This document shows positions 21,809 to 33,905 of a DNA stretch of 64,000 bases, piece by piece. The number at the start of each line of letters is the position of its first letter. The first letter of the stretch is position 1. A program made the position numbers and the translations under genes. The stretch is from NCBI GenBank assembly GCA_036873755.1, contig JAVTVY010039324.1, forward strand, positions 1 to 64,000, read 5' to 3'. Source of the stretch: Hanleya hanleyi (Eukaryota; Mollusca; Polyplacophora; Lepidopleurida; Hanleyidae). Below the pieces are notes generated by a model. That model saw nothing but the letters and a program-made list of their open reading frames with translations. It made no database searches and was not told the origin of the DNA.

Positions 21809-22539
21809 GTCGTCCTGAATAAACTAGAAGTTGTTATCCATAAGCAATTTGTTTATTTATCTAAAACCATTTAGAAAGTAGGTAACATCTCTTTCCAATT
21901 ATTTTTAGGATGTCACTTTCTTGGTAAACCACAAATACTTGTGGTTCATTTACTGCTGCTTTTGGTGCACGGGATTCGTCCATACAAGTAAGCTTTACCA
22001 AGAAAGTCTCCTCCTAAAGATAATAGGGTATGTTGTATATAATTAACCCTGAAAGCGTTGATGATATAACCACCATACCATTAAAACGACATATCGCTCC
22101 AGAACAAACACGAAATTGTTAGTCGCGATAAATTACAGCGTTGAAAGTTTTCAAAATGCACGCAACTTTATTCTGATGGATTCATACAGTCATATATGTA
22201 TGTATAAATAATGGATCCAATTTTGTTTTACTGTTTTAAAATAGCGGAAAATCATAGTAAATACGGTCTACTTCTGTTAAGCAGGTTCACACAATATGAC
22301 ACTAATACTTTATTCCAGGTTAAATGGTGATTTAACTAAAAGTTACCATGTGTAGGCGTTAACGTTTCTCTATTGCATAGATCGGCTATTGTGAAGTCAC
22401 AACAATTCACTAACATCGTTGTAACAAAGCACAAGATACCATGTGGCAAAACGTCCCTCCCCAGCCTGGGGAACAAATGAAACCAGTTTTCGATGTTGGA
22501 GTATCTTTCTTGGGAAAGTGGAATTATGGATAAACTGGG

Positions 22540-22797
22540 TTTTTTCTCACACCACCAACCCCCGCACCGGATGACGTCTGTGATGTGCCGTTTTCCCAGT
22601 GGCCAATCAAACAATCGGAAGCTATCATCAACTGTTGTCTGCAAAGTTGATCGACATTATAGGTTTCCTGGTGGATAGCTTAAAAGCCAGGACATCAGCG
22701 GATAGGCCAATTCTCCAGAACAGAGAAAATATCTTCAGTTTTGAGTTTTCTGTAGCGGATTTTGAGCAGACAAAATGGCAAGTTTTCACGTCACGTT
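22540..22797 (+). promoter_or_regulatory. Putative promoter of acidic gene copy A
   Basis: A CCAAT box (22,603-22,607) lies in 'agtggccaatcaaacaatcgg'. About 45 bases downstream is 'acattatagg', a weak TATA-like site. The whole segment is shared with unit B and with the region before the globin gene (43,150-43,388). Homology among all three stops at 'cacgttaaag' (22,801). Promoter status is inferred from position and from the conserved CCAAT box. Confidence 0.45.
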
Positions 22798-23153
22798 AAA
22801 GATCCCATTATAGTTGTATGGCGTGAGAAAACCACTTTATCTTCAACGGAATTACTATAAAACACCCGTGTTCACGAGTGTATCATTACCACAAGTTTTG
22901 ACGAGGAACGGGGAATAAATCGCGACAGCCGGCTTCAAAAACCATGCCAAGTAAGTTCATTTGTTTTCAAACATAACCGCCTCTTTATATATACGCCTTT
23001 TTACAGTATATCGTTTCCAAACACTGGTATGAAATGACTGCTGTTTTATTACGACCGACTTCACTGCAGAACAGCGGTTTAAGGTAATAACGTACAGGGG
23101 TTATTTCGACGATATATTTTTCAAACATGTCCCTTTTTTTGTTGTTTTTTCAG

Positions 23154-24135
23154 TCAATACTGATCCGATTTTTCGGACGAGTTGGAATATGTTACATCAA
23201 CGGATTCGGGATACGCAGCAGACTCTTCTCCCCCAAGATACTCATCGCCATCATCCGAAATTTCAGACGACTGGTTCGACGATGTACTAGGGTTTGTAAA
23301 TTGCATTAGACAGACGTCGTCCTTTAAGAGTTTTCTAAGGTTCGAAATCCAAAAGAGCTGCTTCATTAATAACATTAGCACATAAATTATCATAACAAAT
23401 ATATAAAAACGTAAATTGGAGTTATTTGAAAGATAAAAGTGGTCATCAGTTTTCAACGATGCCGACAAGATCAATGGATATTGTGTTTATCATATCCGCC
23501 TCATAATTCAATGTTCGTAGAGTGGAGTACATTGTCGTGAACTCTAGAGACCTAGTTAATTAATGACTCAATATATTGCACTCAGTTTCTGCCTAATCAT
23601 ATAGCGATTATCGTACATTTACACATTTACAGACTAAACGAGCATGGTGAGGAGATCGTAATTGTTATGGTCATTCTGATAGAAGACGATGAAAGCGATG
23701 TCATCATGTGTGACGACGTCTCGTCCACAACATCCGACGAGGATACTACATTAATTAACACGGCGACATTGTAAGTAACCATCAATCGTGTGTATAATGG
23801 GAATGAATGGGAATGTGGAGGGGGGTTAGTATAATGTAACCACGAGCACAAACGATCTTTTATCGGGGTAAGTTTGAGCTCGATAGAATGTCCATCACTC
23901 TTTGGTCCATTGGTTCAGTTTTTTTGACGAACAGCTGTTCTTCTGCTATATAGTAAATCCATTCTATCACACTACGCTCAACCAGATTTGACAAGATTAT
24001 TAACAGAAATGTCTTTTTGTTTTCAGAGACGGGATTCACGAATGGGTGGTGGAACTGGAGCACCGTGACATGATGCAGAGACGATATATCGAACATCTTG
24101 AGGCGGAGATCGCAAGAAATGCTAATGGACAATAA
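23154..24135 (+). pseudogene. Acidic gene with SUMO-interacting-like motif, copy A (in-frame stop)
   Basis: Three exons join in one frame, all at phase 2: 23,154-23,291, 23,633-23,770 and 24,027-24,135, each with clear acceptors and gtaagt/gtttgt donors. TAA at 24,133 is followed by AATAAA at 24,206. The product is Ser/Asp/Glu-rich ('SSPSSEISDDWFDDVLG'). It then has a hydrophobic run next to acids ('EEIVIVMVILIEDDESD'), like a SUMO-interacting motif, and ends in a charged helix ('WVVELEHRDMMQRRYIEHLE'). I do not recognise the family. The third full codon of the first exon is TGA, where copy B has TGG, so copy A looks broken. An upstream exon 'accATGCCAA|gtaagt' (donor at 22,951) is tempting, but its phase (1) does not fit, so the true start is unknown. 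Confidence 0.5.
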
Positions 24136-24205
24136 ACAAAGGGGTGCGCGCGTGTGTGTGTGTGTGTGGGGGGGGGGGGGAGGGGAGATTAGCGTAAATT
24201 GAAAA

Positions 24206-24211
24206 AATAAA
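24206..24211 (+). terminator. Polyadenylation signal of acidic gene copy A
   Basis: AATAAA lies 71 bases after the TAA stop, with the same spacing in copy B (33,615-33,620). This supports the exon model. A (gt)n then G-run tract lies between stop and signal. Confidence 0.55.
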
Positions 24212-24564
24212 ATATACATACCGTTTACTCTAATTCAAGTTGTTGGCTTAGTTTATGTCACCGTTCCAAGAATGAAAGACACGCTATAATTCGAGCGTTA
24301 GATGTTTTGAGAAAGGAACCGTTTTCATATTTTCTCAAAGGAACTAACGACTGATAATGCGAAATTACTCTTATCCATTGTTTTCTCGTCCTCCATGGTA
24401 TGCGGGCTGGAAATACCGATCGCTCAATGACGTCAAAGACGCACCTTCGTGCGCCAGAGGCTTGTGACAAACGAACTAAAAAATGCTCGCCTTTTATCCT
24501 AATCGCCGTCAATGGGTCACGTGATGTGTTTATTCTTAGCTAACAAAGGAGCTGCTAAATATAG

Positions 24565-24845
24565 ACGTCACTCGACCTAGTAACCCTACCACGACCCCTT
24601 AAAGGTCGACGCGACCCAGGTCATGGCGACCCCGACCCTAATTACGTAACACTATTACGTCATACCGCCCAATTAGGTCGATTTGTTACGTCATTCGACC
24701 TACTTTCGATTGACCTCGACCTACTTTCGATTGACTTCGACCTAATTTCGAGTGACCTCGACTGATCTTGACCTACTTTCGCGTGACCTTGACCTACTTA
24801 CGAGTGACCTCGACACCATTACGTCACACGATGACGTCAAACGCG
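24565..24845 (+). repeat. 21-bp minisatellite with TGACCT/CGACCT, unit A
   Basis: Units of the type cgacctactttcgattgacct are repeated with variants, preceded by looser 'tacgtca' and 'gacccc' repeats. The equivalent array in unit B is at 36,740-37,030. Confidence 0.8.
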
Positions 24846-24889
24846 TCATACGTGACCTAGATACTCACACCAGGGCCCATCTACTACTT

Positions 24890-25740
24890 GCACCGCCTCC
24901 CTCCTCCACACTCCTGCTAGGGCTAAATAACGTTTCTGACTTTTTTTCATATTTCTTACATACATTCGCACGTGTCAGTTTACGTCCTTAAAAATTTCTG
25001 TCGAAAATGGATTTCAGTGAGTTAAAGCAGATGTTTACACAATACCAGAAACAATAATCATACTGTTGTACAATACGATTATCAAATTGTCACAAAATTA
25101 TACTCGTGTACTCTGAACAGAATGATTTTGGCATATGGGGGTTAGTCATCCCTCGTGCACCAGCGGACTATATCATGGGTTAATTCAAAGAGGCGACCAT
25201 ATAGGGTGTGACTGGACAGTTGCATGTTACCCGTATTTCTTACAAAATTACTGCCTTTTCCTGTATGGACGTGTCAAGCAAATATGTATTCTCTACTTTA
25301 TTAACACATTTTTGCGGAAAATTGCATGAATACAAAAACTGGAACATCTGACCGAAAAAATAAGCCAGAAATGTATTTTTAAAGTGATGTCGTCAAAGCG
25401 ACCTTGTCACATTTGAAAAAGTGTGTGCCGCTCATAGGTCCTTAACCTAAAAGGCGTAAAAGTATTTAGACGGGGTTTGGAACTCGCCGTTTTACTATAA
25501 CTTGGCCCTCCATCTATGAAATGATGACGACCATCAGATATTACATCATATTTATGAAATATGACCATTTCATAGATGGATTTTCTCCATCTGAGAGACC
25601 CCATCATCCCAAAACTCTTGTTTTGAGAGCCTGTAGCATCAAGTCTATTCGGGAAACCCGTCTTTCGAAATGTAAATAAAAGCCTGATTGACATGGACTA
25701 AATGAACCGGTTTGAACCTAGGACTTAGGTTGAAAATTCT
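24890..25740 (+). repeat. Internal repeat of about 850 bp, copy A1
   Basis: This begins 'cctccctcctccacactcct' and ends near 'gaacctaggacttaggttg'. Four copies exist: A1 here, A2 28,190-29,035, B1 37,065-37,905 and B2 40,305-41,200. A1 is nearly identical to B1, and A1 to A2 differ by about 15-20%, so the A1/A2 doubling is older than the A/B duplication. A 16-codon ATG frame at 25,007-25,057 ('MDFSELKQMFTQYQKQ') is intact in A1 and B1 only. It resembles the start of some retroelement gag proteins but stops at once. Confidence 0.8.
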
Positions 25741-28189
25741 CGGCTAATCACAGGACATTGATGTCTTCAGTCTCTTCCTTCGGTTTTTGGGAAATATTAA
25801 TATAATGATTGTGATTTGAATTCCCCAGTGTGCCCGGAGTATACAAGCTCAGTGTTTTGTTTCCCTTGTATTTCTCTATCCTCCCTTCAGCTTTGGAAGA
25901 ATATTTGTAGCATATTAACTTGGGTATGGTTTAGCCTCTCAAGACTGTGACGATTTCAATCAACGCCACATAATATTATTACAGAAACTTGTCAAATAAT
26001 TAGTCTAAACCACCAAATGCCACAATTCAAAGTTTCTCAAATTCTGTTATACATATCGTATGCTGACGATAAAATGCGATCTTAGAGTGCAAGATCTATG
26101 ACGCTAAGTTTCGTAACTTCTAACGTCTAATTCCGCTGAACGCGGGCTAGGGACCGTTTAAATATTATGTGTTTTACATCTGCACGGTTTCCATGAAACA
26201 GCCACATGTAGTGAATTCGTGGCTGAGATAATACTCTGCAAAACGACTTTATCTGAATAAAGCATAATGGTCAGTGATTAGGATTTTGCGTAGAGAACTT
26301 CAACACCTCTTGCTGATACCAATGAAAATTGTTTACCGCTTTTCTCTTGTAGGAAACCATCTTGTGTTTGTATCATTTTTATTTCCTACACATTTGGAAT
26401 TGTTGCTCACTGTCATATGAAATAGGTATTTCGCTTGCTGATCCGGAATTTTCTTCATGGACGACGGCTGAAAATTGAATTCAGGAATGACGCGACCTAT
26501 TGAACATTCTCCATATAGTCAATGTTTGGCACTTTTGTGAGCGTTTGATGACCGAAATTTCTTACCACCTAATATGTAACTTTGACATGGAAACAACTTT
26601 GGAATATGTTCTAGTTTTAGAGCTATTAATTAAGGGTATGTCTGGTCATACGATTGCAAGAATGGATGCCATCACATATGCCTTATTGACAAAAACCATA
26701 GCGTCCTTAAGTTCTACAACATAGGAGGGATACTATTCACGAGATGTTTCTTTGCTGATGGAATTTCTTGAATTTGTCGTCACAAATATCTGTGTGAAAT
26801 ATGGCAACACTATAGCATGAACATATAGGCATTCCGATGTGTACTTCTAAATTGTGCACTCCTCCTGGCGGACTGATATCTGTTCTATGTTATCTGTCGT
26901 TCCCTGGAGCTAAAACTAATCTCTTGAGTTTGACTAACAACATGGAACATGGAATGGAGTTTTGTCTGTTGAAATGATAAAAATCTCCAAAACCACATGG
27001 CTTTGACCTAGCCTGTACCGCTTTGCCATCATGCATTATTCCATTGACAACAAAGGAGATATCAAAAAGAATCTTTTTTATAAGCTATTTAATGATGGTT
27101 TACAAAAACATCCGAAGTTTCGTGGGCTCGACCCAAGGTGTGTATTTCTTCATATCCAACATTTCATCATGCAATTTAATGAAGATGGTAACATTTCATT
27201 TAGAGAGCAGGGTTAAACGAAAGCGTTACATAGCATAGTGTATGTCCTTCTGGAAACAAGTGCAAGATATCATACAAAACTTTCATTTAACAAGTTCTAC
27301 AGCTGAGTAACTGTTAAGATTATAACAATTTTGGTTGACCACTTAGATTAGTGGAGGAATCAATCCAGAAGAAAATAATTTAAATAATATTCAATTTATA
27401 AATTATTCAGGTAATTTATTTTATCTTTGTATTTATTCAAAGTTTTACCATTAATAAACACATTGTATAAATAAATATTTCTTTCTTGATTGATTCGTTC
27501 AATCAAGGGAAGATGAATTTAAAACAATTGATCCTGTCATTTACTCATAAATATTTTTTAATAAATTTAGAACAAAAATAGTAATGCCAAAGGTGCCATG
27601 TTTTCCTACCTTGAATCTAAACCAATATCAAACTTCTTTTCTCCATTAAACTAGTATGTTTATCTATCGGCTGGATAACACAATTGAATTTCTATAGATA
27701 TATTTATGCAGGCGACAAGGGGTCTCAATGGGACATTTCCGTATTTGACCATCGTCATTGAATTTTCAGCGTTAAGACGATCGCTGCGATTTTGTCTGGT
27801 CAATAAAATTGACGCTAAACAGAATTTTATGTATCCAACTTAGAACCCAAATAAACCCTTCACTCATTTTGAATACTATATTGACCATTAAGCGCGAATG
27901 TACAAATTTATTTATATTTCGACTAGAAAACTATCTTGTCTGGTCAAACTGTCGTACTGTTTTCATTACCCCTATTGATACAATATTTAGCTTTTACAAA
28001 GAGCATCACTTACTGTGACACTTTAGTACTTTAGTGTACTGAGAATTTAGCCATGACCCTCTGCATCAAAAGCTGATTACGTCAGTGAACTTCAAATTAG
28101 TCAAATATGAAAGGATGATGTTAGAAAGTGACAGTCCATAAATAGTCTTTGTTGCTGAGATAAGGTAGGAAAGTTTGGTCTTATACACT
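25741..28189. other. Unit A interior, no gene recognised
   Basis: AT-rich sequence colinear with 37,906-40,304 of unit B. Short frames here are not conserved between the two copies. Diverged inverted or direct copies of parts of it occur at 50.15-50.77, 52.06-52.42 and 58.69-59.56 kb, so it is repetitive material. Confidence 0.6.
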
Positions 28190-29035
28190 CCCTCCCTCCT
28201 CCACACTCATGCTAGGGTTAAATAACGTTTCCGACTTTGTTCATTCCCCTTATATACATTCGCACGTGTCCGTTTACATGTCCTTACAAATCTGTGTCGA
28301 AAATTTATTTCACTAATTTAGAGCAGATGTTTACACAATACTAGAAACAATAATCATACTGCTGTACAATACGATTATCATAGTTTCACAAAATTATACT
28401 TACGTACTTTGAACAGAATGTTTTTGGCATTTGAAGGCTAGTCGTCTCTCATGCATCAGCGGACAAAACCATGTGTTAATTCAAAGAGGCGACCATATAA
28501 GGTGTGACTGGACATTTGCGTTTTAGCCGAATTACTTACAAATTACTGCCTTTTCCTGTATGAACGTGTCAAGCAAATAAGTATTTCCCGCTTTTTTAAC
28601 ACATCTTTGCGGAAAATTGCATGAATACAAAACCTGGAAAATGTGAGCGAAAAAAAATAAGCCAGAAATGTATCCTTAAAGTATGACATCAATGTGACGT
28701 CATCAAAGCGACCGTTTTACATTTACATAGGTCCCTAACCCAAAAGGCGTCAAAATATTTAGAACTCGCTGTTTCACTATAACTTAGCCCCCCCCCCCAC
28801 CCCCATTTATGAAACGATGACGACCATCAGATATCATATTATATCATTCACAGATGGATTTCATATTTCGACATTTCACCCTAACCCACCCACCATCCTA
28901 AAACTCTTGTTTTCAGGGCCTGTAGCATCAAGTCTATTCAGGAAACCCGTCTTTCGAAATGAAAATAAAAGTTTGATTGACATGGTCTAAATGAACCGGT
29001 TTGAGCCTATAGGATTTAGGTTGGAAATTTCTTCT
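28190..29035 (+). repeat. Internal repeat of about 850 bp, copy A2
   Basis: This is a diverged copy of 24,890-25,740. Its equivalent of the short ATG frame is lost (ATG changed to ATT) and it has several small deletions. Confidence 0.8.
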
Positions 29036-30308
29036 GGTTTAATCAGGGTTAAACGAAATCGTTATATAGCATAGTGTCCTTCCAGAAACAAGTGCAAGAC
29101 ATCATACAAAACTTTCATTTAACATGTTCTATACAGTTGAGTAATTGTTAAGATTATATGATGATTTGTATACCCAGTGTCCGCGGCGAAAATGTCTGAT
29201 TTTAGATACATATTGAAACTCCAACTTAAATAAATGCTCACAGACCACAGGAATGGTCTGCTTAATACACCTATAGATTCTCTAATTACATAATCCACAT
29301 TCGTTTATTTTACATACCATTTTAAGACATTATTTTTACGTGGAATCCCAATGTTCGCTGATCCCTCAAAATATATATATATATTTGCTGGTTTCATGGG
29401 GGGAGGGGGGTTCTGACACCCCCCCCCCCCCGTAGATCCGCTCCTGCATGGTCAGTGTGAAGTTTGTTATCTCGCTTGCAAATGAGTACCTCTATAGAAG
29501 TGTCAATGTTCCTCGACACAAAACTTACAATTGTGGTCTTTAATGGGTCTTAGAGAGGTATCCCGTGGTCCGTTAACGACGAGATCAATAGTATCATATG
29601 TCATAGTGAATGAATTCTAATTGCACCCCCCAATGCACTAGCCACCCCCCCCCCGATTTCGATCAATTTTTGAGCAGTCTCCGAAATATCGGGAATATGT
29701 AAATAGTTGATTAATTTATCCCCATTTTTGGCCTACTTTTACTTCTCAAAAATGTTGTAGAATAGCCTTCAAAACTACAAATATACCGATACACGAGTTT
29801 CGATAAAGTTCAGGGAAATTCAATTTGTGTTTGTCAGATGCTATAGTTGTAGCAATTGATGATTGTATACAGACTTATTTACGCATATTGCCATTTTTAT
29901 CCCCGCTCTATATTTCCGGCTGCTTTATCGGCGCATGAAAAGGACTATTTTTGACGATTACCATCCAAGCAATCTCAAAGATCGGGCAGAGAATGTTATT
30001 CCCCTCCATCACCTTCTCTGTGGTCTGAACAGCTCATTCGTTGTCCATGGGTTAAATATACCGTTTGACTGAAGTCACTGAACATTGTTACAAACTCGCA
30101 GATCTGCAACTAATTAAAAACTTCCATACACCGCACTACATCGGCAGCAATTTGTGAACTTCCTATGCGCAACTGCCTATATGGGCAACAGATATCTAAT
30201 TTAGGGATCACTCTTGACATTTGGTTTATTCAATGTGACTGTTGCCGTATATCGAGGATTGGTTATTGACATATTACACCAGAAAGAAAGTATGTAATAT
30301 TTATATCC
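29036..30308. other. Distal unit A, no gene recognised
   Basis: Contains a G-run/C-run pair near 29,395-29,435 and otherwise AT-rich sequence, colinear with 41,201-42,216 of unit B apart from local indels. Confidence 0.55.
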
Positions 30309-31179
30309 AACCATTAATGTGGTTGGTCTCGCGCCATCAGAGTTTGGCACCAAACTTAAGCCCTCCATAAAACAGTTGATCAGGTGCACCTCAGCTTCCA
30401 CAGAAGAGGAAGTTCGGAGGTTTGGAGGCTAGATGAGTAACATTTACTACCCGTCTGATAGACTGATTTATGGAACAACTCCTAAGGCCGATATTATACT
30501 AAAACCATTTAGAAAGTAGGTAACATCTCTTTCCAATTACTTTTAGGATGTCACTTTCTTGGTAAAGCACAAATACTTGTGGTTCATTTACTGCTGCTTT
30601 TGGTGCACGGGATTCGTCCATACAAGTAAGCTTTACCAAGAAAGTGTCCTCCTAAAGATAATAGGGTATGTTGTATATAATTAACCCTGAAAGCGTTGAT
30701 GACATAACCGCCATTAAAACGACATATCGCTCCAGAACAAGCACGAAATTGTCAGTCGCGATAAATTACAGCGTTGAAAGTTTTCAAAATGCACGCAACT
30801 TTATTCTGATGGATTCATACAGTCATATATGTATGTATAAATAATGGATCCAATTTTGTTTTACTGTTTTAAAATAGCGGAAAATCACAGTAAATACGGT
30901 CTACTTCTGTTAAGCAGGTTCACACAATATGACACTAATACTTTATTCGAGGTTAAATGGTGATTTAACTAAAAGTTACCATGCATGTGTAGGCGTTCAC
31001 GTTTCTCTATTGCATAGGTCGGCTATTGTTAAGTCACAACAATTCACTAACATCGTTGTAACAAAGCACAAGATACCATGTGGCAAAACGTCCCTCCCCT
31101 TTGAAACAGCCTGGGGAACAAATGGAACCAGTTTTTCGATGTTGGTGTATCTTTCTTGGGAAAGTGGTATTGTGGATAA

Positions 31180-31446
31180 ACAGTTTTTTGCTCCCCTCCA
31201 CCCACCCGCGCATCTGATGACGTCTATGATGTGCCGTTTTCCCAGTGGCCAATCAAACAATCGGAAGCTATCATCAACTGCATGTTATCTGCAAAGTTGA
31301 TCGACATTATAAGTTTCCTGGTGGATAGCTTAAAAGCCAGGACATCAGCGGATAGGCCAATTCCCCAGAACAGAGAAAATATCTTCAGTTTTGAGTTTTC
31401 TGTAGCGGATTTTGAGCAGACAAAATGGCAAGTTTTCACGTCACGT
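31180..31446 (+). promoter_or_regulatory. Putative promoter of acidic gene copy B
   Basis: Same segment as 22,540-22,797, with CCAAT at 31,249-31,253 and 'acattataag' downstream. Confidence 0.4.
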
Positions 31447-31802
31447 TAAAGATCCCATTATAGTTGTATGGCGTGAGAAAACCACTTTATCTTCAACGGA
31501 ATTACTATAAAACACCCGTGTTCACGAGTGTATCATTACCACAAGTTTTGACGAGGAACGGGGAATAAATCGCGACAGCCGGCTTCAAAAACCATGCCAA
31601 GTAAGTTCATTTGTTTTCAAACATAACCGCCTCTTTATATATACGCCTTTTTACAGTATATCGTTTCCAAACACTGGTATGAAATGACTGCTGTTTTATT
31701 ACGACCGACTTCACTGCAGAACAGCGGTTTAAGGTAATAACGTACAGGGGTTATTTCGACGATATATTTTTCAAACATGTCCCTTTTTTGTTGTTTTTTC
31801 AG

Positions 31803-33544
31803 TCAATACTGGTCCGATTTTTCGGACGAGTTGGAATATGTTACATCAACGGATTCGGGATACGCAGCAGACTCTTCTCCCCCAAGATACTCATCGCCAT
31901 CATCCGAAATTTCATACGACTGGTTCGACGATGTACTAGGGTATGTAAATTGCATTAGACAGACGTCGTCCTTTAAGAGTTTTCTAAGGTTGGAAATCCA
32001 AAAGAGCTGCTTCATTAATAACATTAGCACATAAATTATCATAACAAATATATAAAAACGTAAATTGGAGTTATTTGAAAGATAAAAGTGGTCATCAGTT
32101 TTCAACGATGCCGACAAGATCAATGGATATTGTGTTTATCATATCCGCCTCATAATTCAATGTTCGTAGAGTGGAGTACATTGTCGTGAACTCTTGAGAC
32201 CTAGTTAATTAATGACTCAATATATTGCACTCAGTTTCTGCCTAATCATATAGCGATTATCGTACATTTACACATTTACAGACTAAACGAGCCTGATGAG
32301 GAGATCGTAATTGTTATTGTCATTCTGATAGAAGACGATGAAAGCGATGTCATCATGTGTGACGACGTCTCGTCCACAACATCCGACGAGGATACTACAT
32401 TAAGGAGTAGAGGACGTTCATTTCCCTGCTCTTATGGGGCTACAACATGGTCATTTGTCAAATTTTTCAAAACAAGCTGAATTTCCTAACAAAAGTACCA
32501 AGACATATCAAAATGGAATAAAAATCAACAAAAGACACAACACAACCATTTATGCGTTTTACTGGTGGTTCGATAGTGTGATGGTACGGACCAAAATATT
32601 GGCATTTTAAATTCAACGGTTGGAGGGTGCAAAGTGCTCCATAGGTTAAAAATTATTCCCCCGGAATATCCCCAAATTCACTCTTATTCACTTTCAACTA
32701 AAACAAAACTTCTGAATGACTCATAAATTGAACTTCAATAATATTCTCCACACCCACCCCGATTCCCCACCCCCACCCCCTCCTAAAAATAGGACTGAAA
32801 AGGCTCCGTTTATCTGTTATACCGCTAATATTTTCTAAGAAAGTATGGTGTCCCCCTGTTTTTGTTACATATTTAACAAGTACTATATGTGTTTAGTATT
32901 ATATAGCAAAATGGGGAAAATTTGACCTTGGGAAGTTTGACTTATTGAGCATCAAAGAAGAAAAAATTCAAATTTCCCTATGTATTCAGTGTTATGGCTT
33001 TTAAGTGGTAGATATGCATTTGGCTGCCATATTTTTTTAACGAGTATGGTGACCCCATATTTTCTTTTCATGGATCATCTTCTCCTAACCTGATGAAAAA
33101 ATCCTGAAATTTAAAAAAACTTTCAACCTCTAGAAATGAACGTCCTCTACTCCCTTAATTAACACGGCGACATTGTAAGTAACCATCAATCGTGTGTATA
33201 ATGGGAATGAACATTTATGTGGAGGGGGGGGGGGGTAGTATACTGTAACCACGAGCACAAACGATCTTTTATCGGGGTAAGTTTGAGCTCGATAGAATGT
33301 CCATCAGTCTTTGGTCCATTGGTTCAGTTTTTTTGACGAACAGCTGTTCTTCTGCTATATAGTAAATCCATTCTATCACACTACGCTCAACCAGATTTGA
33401 CAAGATTATTAACAGAAATGTCTTTTTGTTTTCAGAGACGGGATTCACGAATGGGTGGTGGAACTGGAGCACCGTGACATGATGCAGAGACGATATATCG
33501 AACATCTTGAGGCGGAGATCGCAAGAAATGCTAATGGACAATAA
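31803..33544 (+). pseudogene. Acidic gene, copy B (exon interrupted by MITE)
   Basis: Exons lie at 31,803-31,940, 32,282-33,174 (with a 755-bp insertion inside) and 33,436-33,544, with AATAAA at 33,615-33,620. The first exon is open here (TGG where copy A has TGA) and reads 'SQYWSDFSDELEYVTST'. The second exon differs slightly from A ('NEPDEEIVIVIVILIEDDE'), keeping the hydrophobic-acidic motif. The MITE enters the exon just after codon ACA and would end the frame. So the two copies are broken at different places, unless the MITE is spliced out. The start codon problem is the same as in copy A. Confidence 0.5.
32400..33158. mobile_element. 751-bp MITE with TTAA target duplication
   Basis: ttaa borders the element at 32,400-32,403 and 33,155-33,158, and unit A has the single site at 23,749. 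The termini are ggagtagaggacgttcattt at the left and its complement, with one extra G, at the right. There is no transposase frame. The TTAA duplication fits piggyBac or Kolobok families, but the GGAG terminus is not the usual piggyBac CCC end, so the superfamily stays open. Confidence 0.9.
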
Positions 33545-33905
33545 ACAAAGGGGTGCGCGCGTGTGTGTGTGTGTGTGGGGGGGGGGGTGAGGGGAGATTA
33601 GCGTAAATTGAAAAAATAAAATATACATACCGTTTACTCTAATTCAAGTTGTTGGCTTAGTTTATGTCACCGTTCCAAGAATGAAAGACACGCTATAATT
33701 CGAGCGTTAGATGTTTTGAGAAAGGAACCGTTTTCATATTTTCTCAAAGGAACTAACGACTGATAATGCGAAATTACTCTTATCCATTGTTTTCTCGTCC
33801 TCCATGGTATGCGGGCTGGAAATACCGATCGCTCAATGACGTCAAAGACGCACCTTCGTGCGCCAGAGGCTTGTGACAAACGAACTGATTGAAATTGTAG
33901 TTTAA

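Larger units (their letters stand above)
19844..21874 (+). mobile_element. Penelope-like element with 14-bp target duplication
   Basis: ctaaaaccatttag flanks the element at 19,844-19,857 and 21,861-21,874. The empty site is intact in unit B near 30,500. The element has the inverted terminal layout known for Penelope-like retroelements. A left arm (19,890-20,150, antisense) mirrors the right arm (20,567-20,725, continuing at 21,763-21,860), and the GIY-YIG endonuclease end of the ORF lies between them. The reverse transcriptase is missing, so it is 5' truncated. A LINE fragment is nested in the right arm. The left end has 33 extra bases not mirrored on the right. Confidence 0.9.
19654..30308 (+). 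repeat. Tandem duplication unit A
   Basis: The unit starts 'aaccattaatgtggttggtc' with a degenerate SINE head and is repeated head to tail by unit B from 30,309. Removing the Penelope-like insertion leaves about 8.64 kb, close to the 8.39 kb of B without its insertions. Long stretches, for example the gene region 22.3-24.5 kb against 30.9-33.9 kb, differ at only a few percent of positions. The unit holds one acidic gene copy, a 21-bp minisatellite and two copies of an internal repeat of about 850 bp. Confidence 0.9.

Noticed and set aside
22944..22951. ATGCCAA followed by gtaagt as first exon of the acidic gene
   Set aside because: Good donor, but phase 1 where the next exon needs phase 2; the alternative frame stops within that exon after 48 codons. 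Kept only as a possibility.
23154..23474. Minus-strand frame of 106 codons, open in both units A and B, with a hydrophobic segment ('FVMIIYVLMLLMKQLFW')
   Set aside because: It has no ATG before the hydrophobic part and overlaps antisense the exon model with splice sites, phases and a poly(A) signal. Its openness is explained by near-identity of A and B. Not fully excluded.
29395..29435. G-run/C-run pair as a quadruplex or regulatory site
   Set aside because: Homopolymer runs vary in length between the A and B copies and look like simple-sequence slippage; nothing else supports function.
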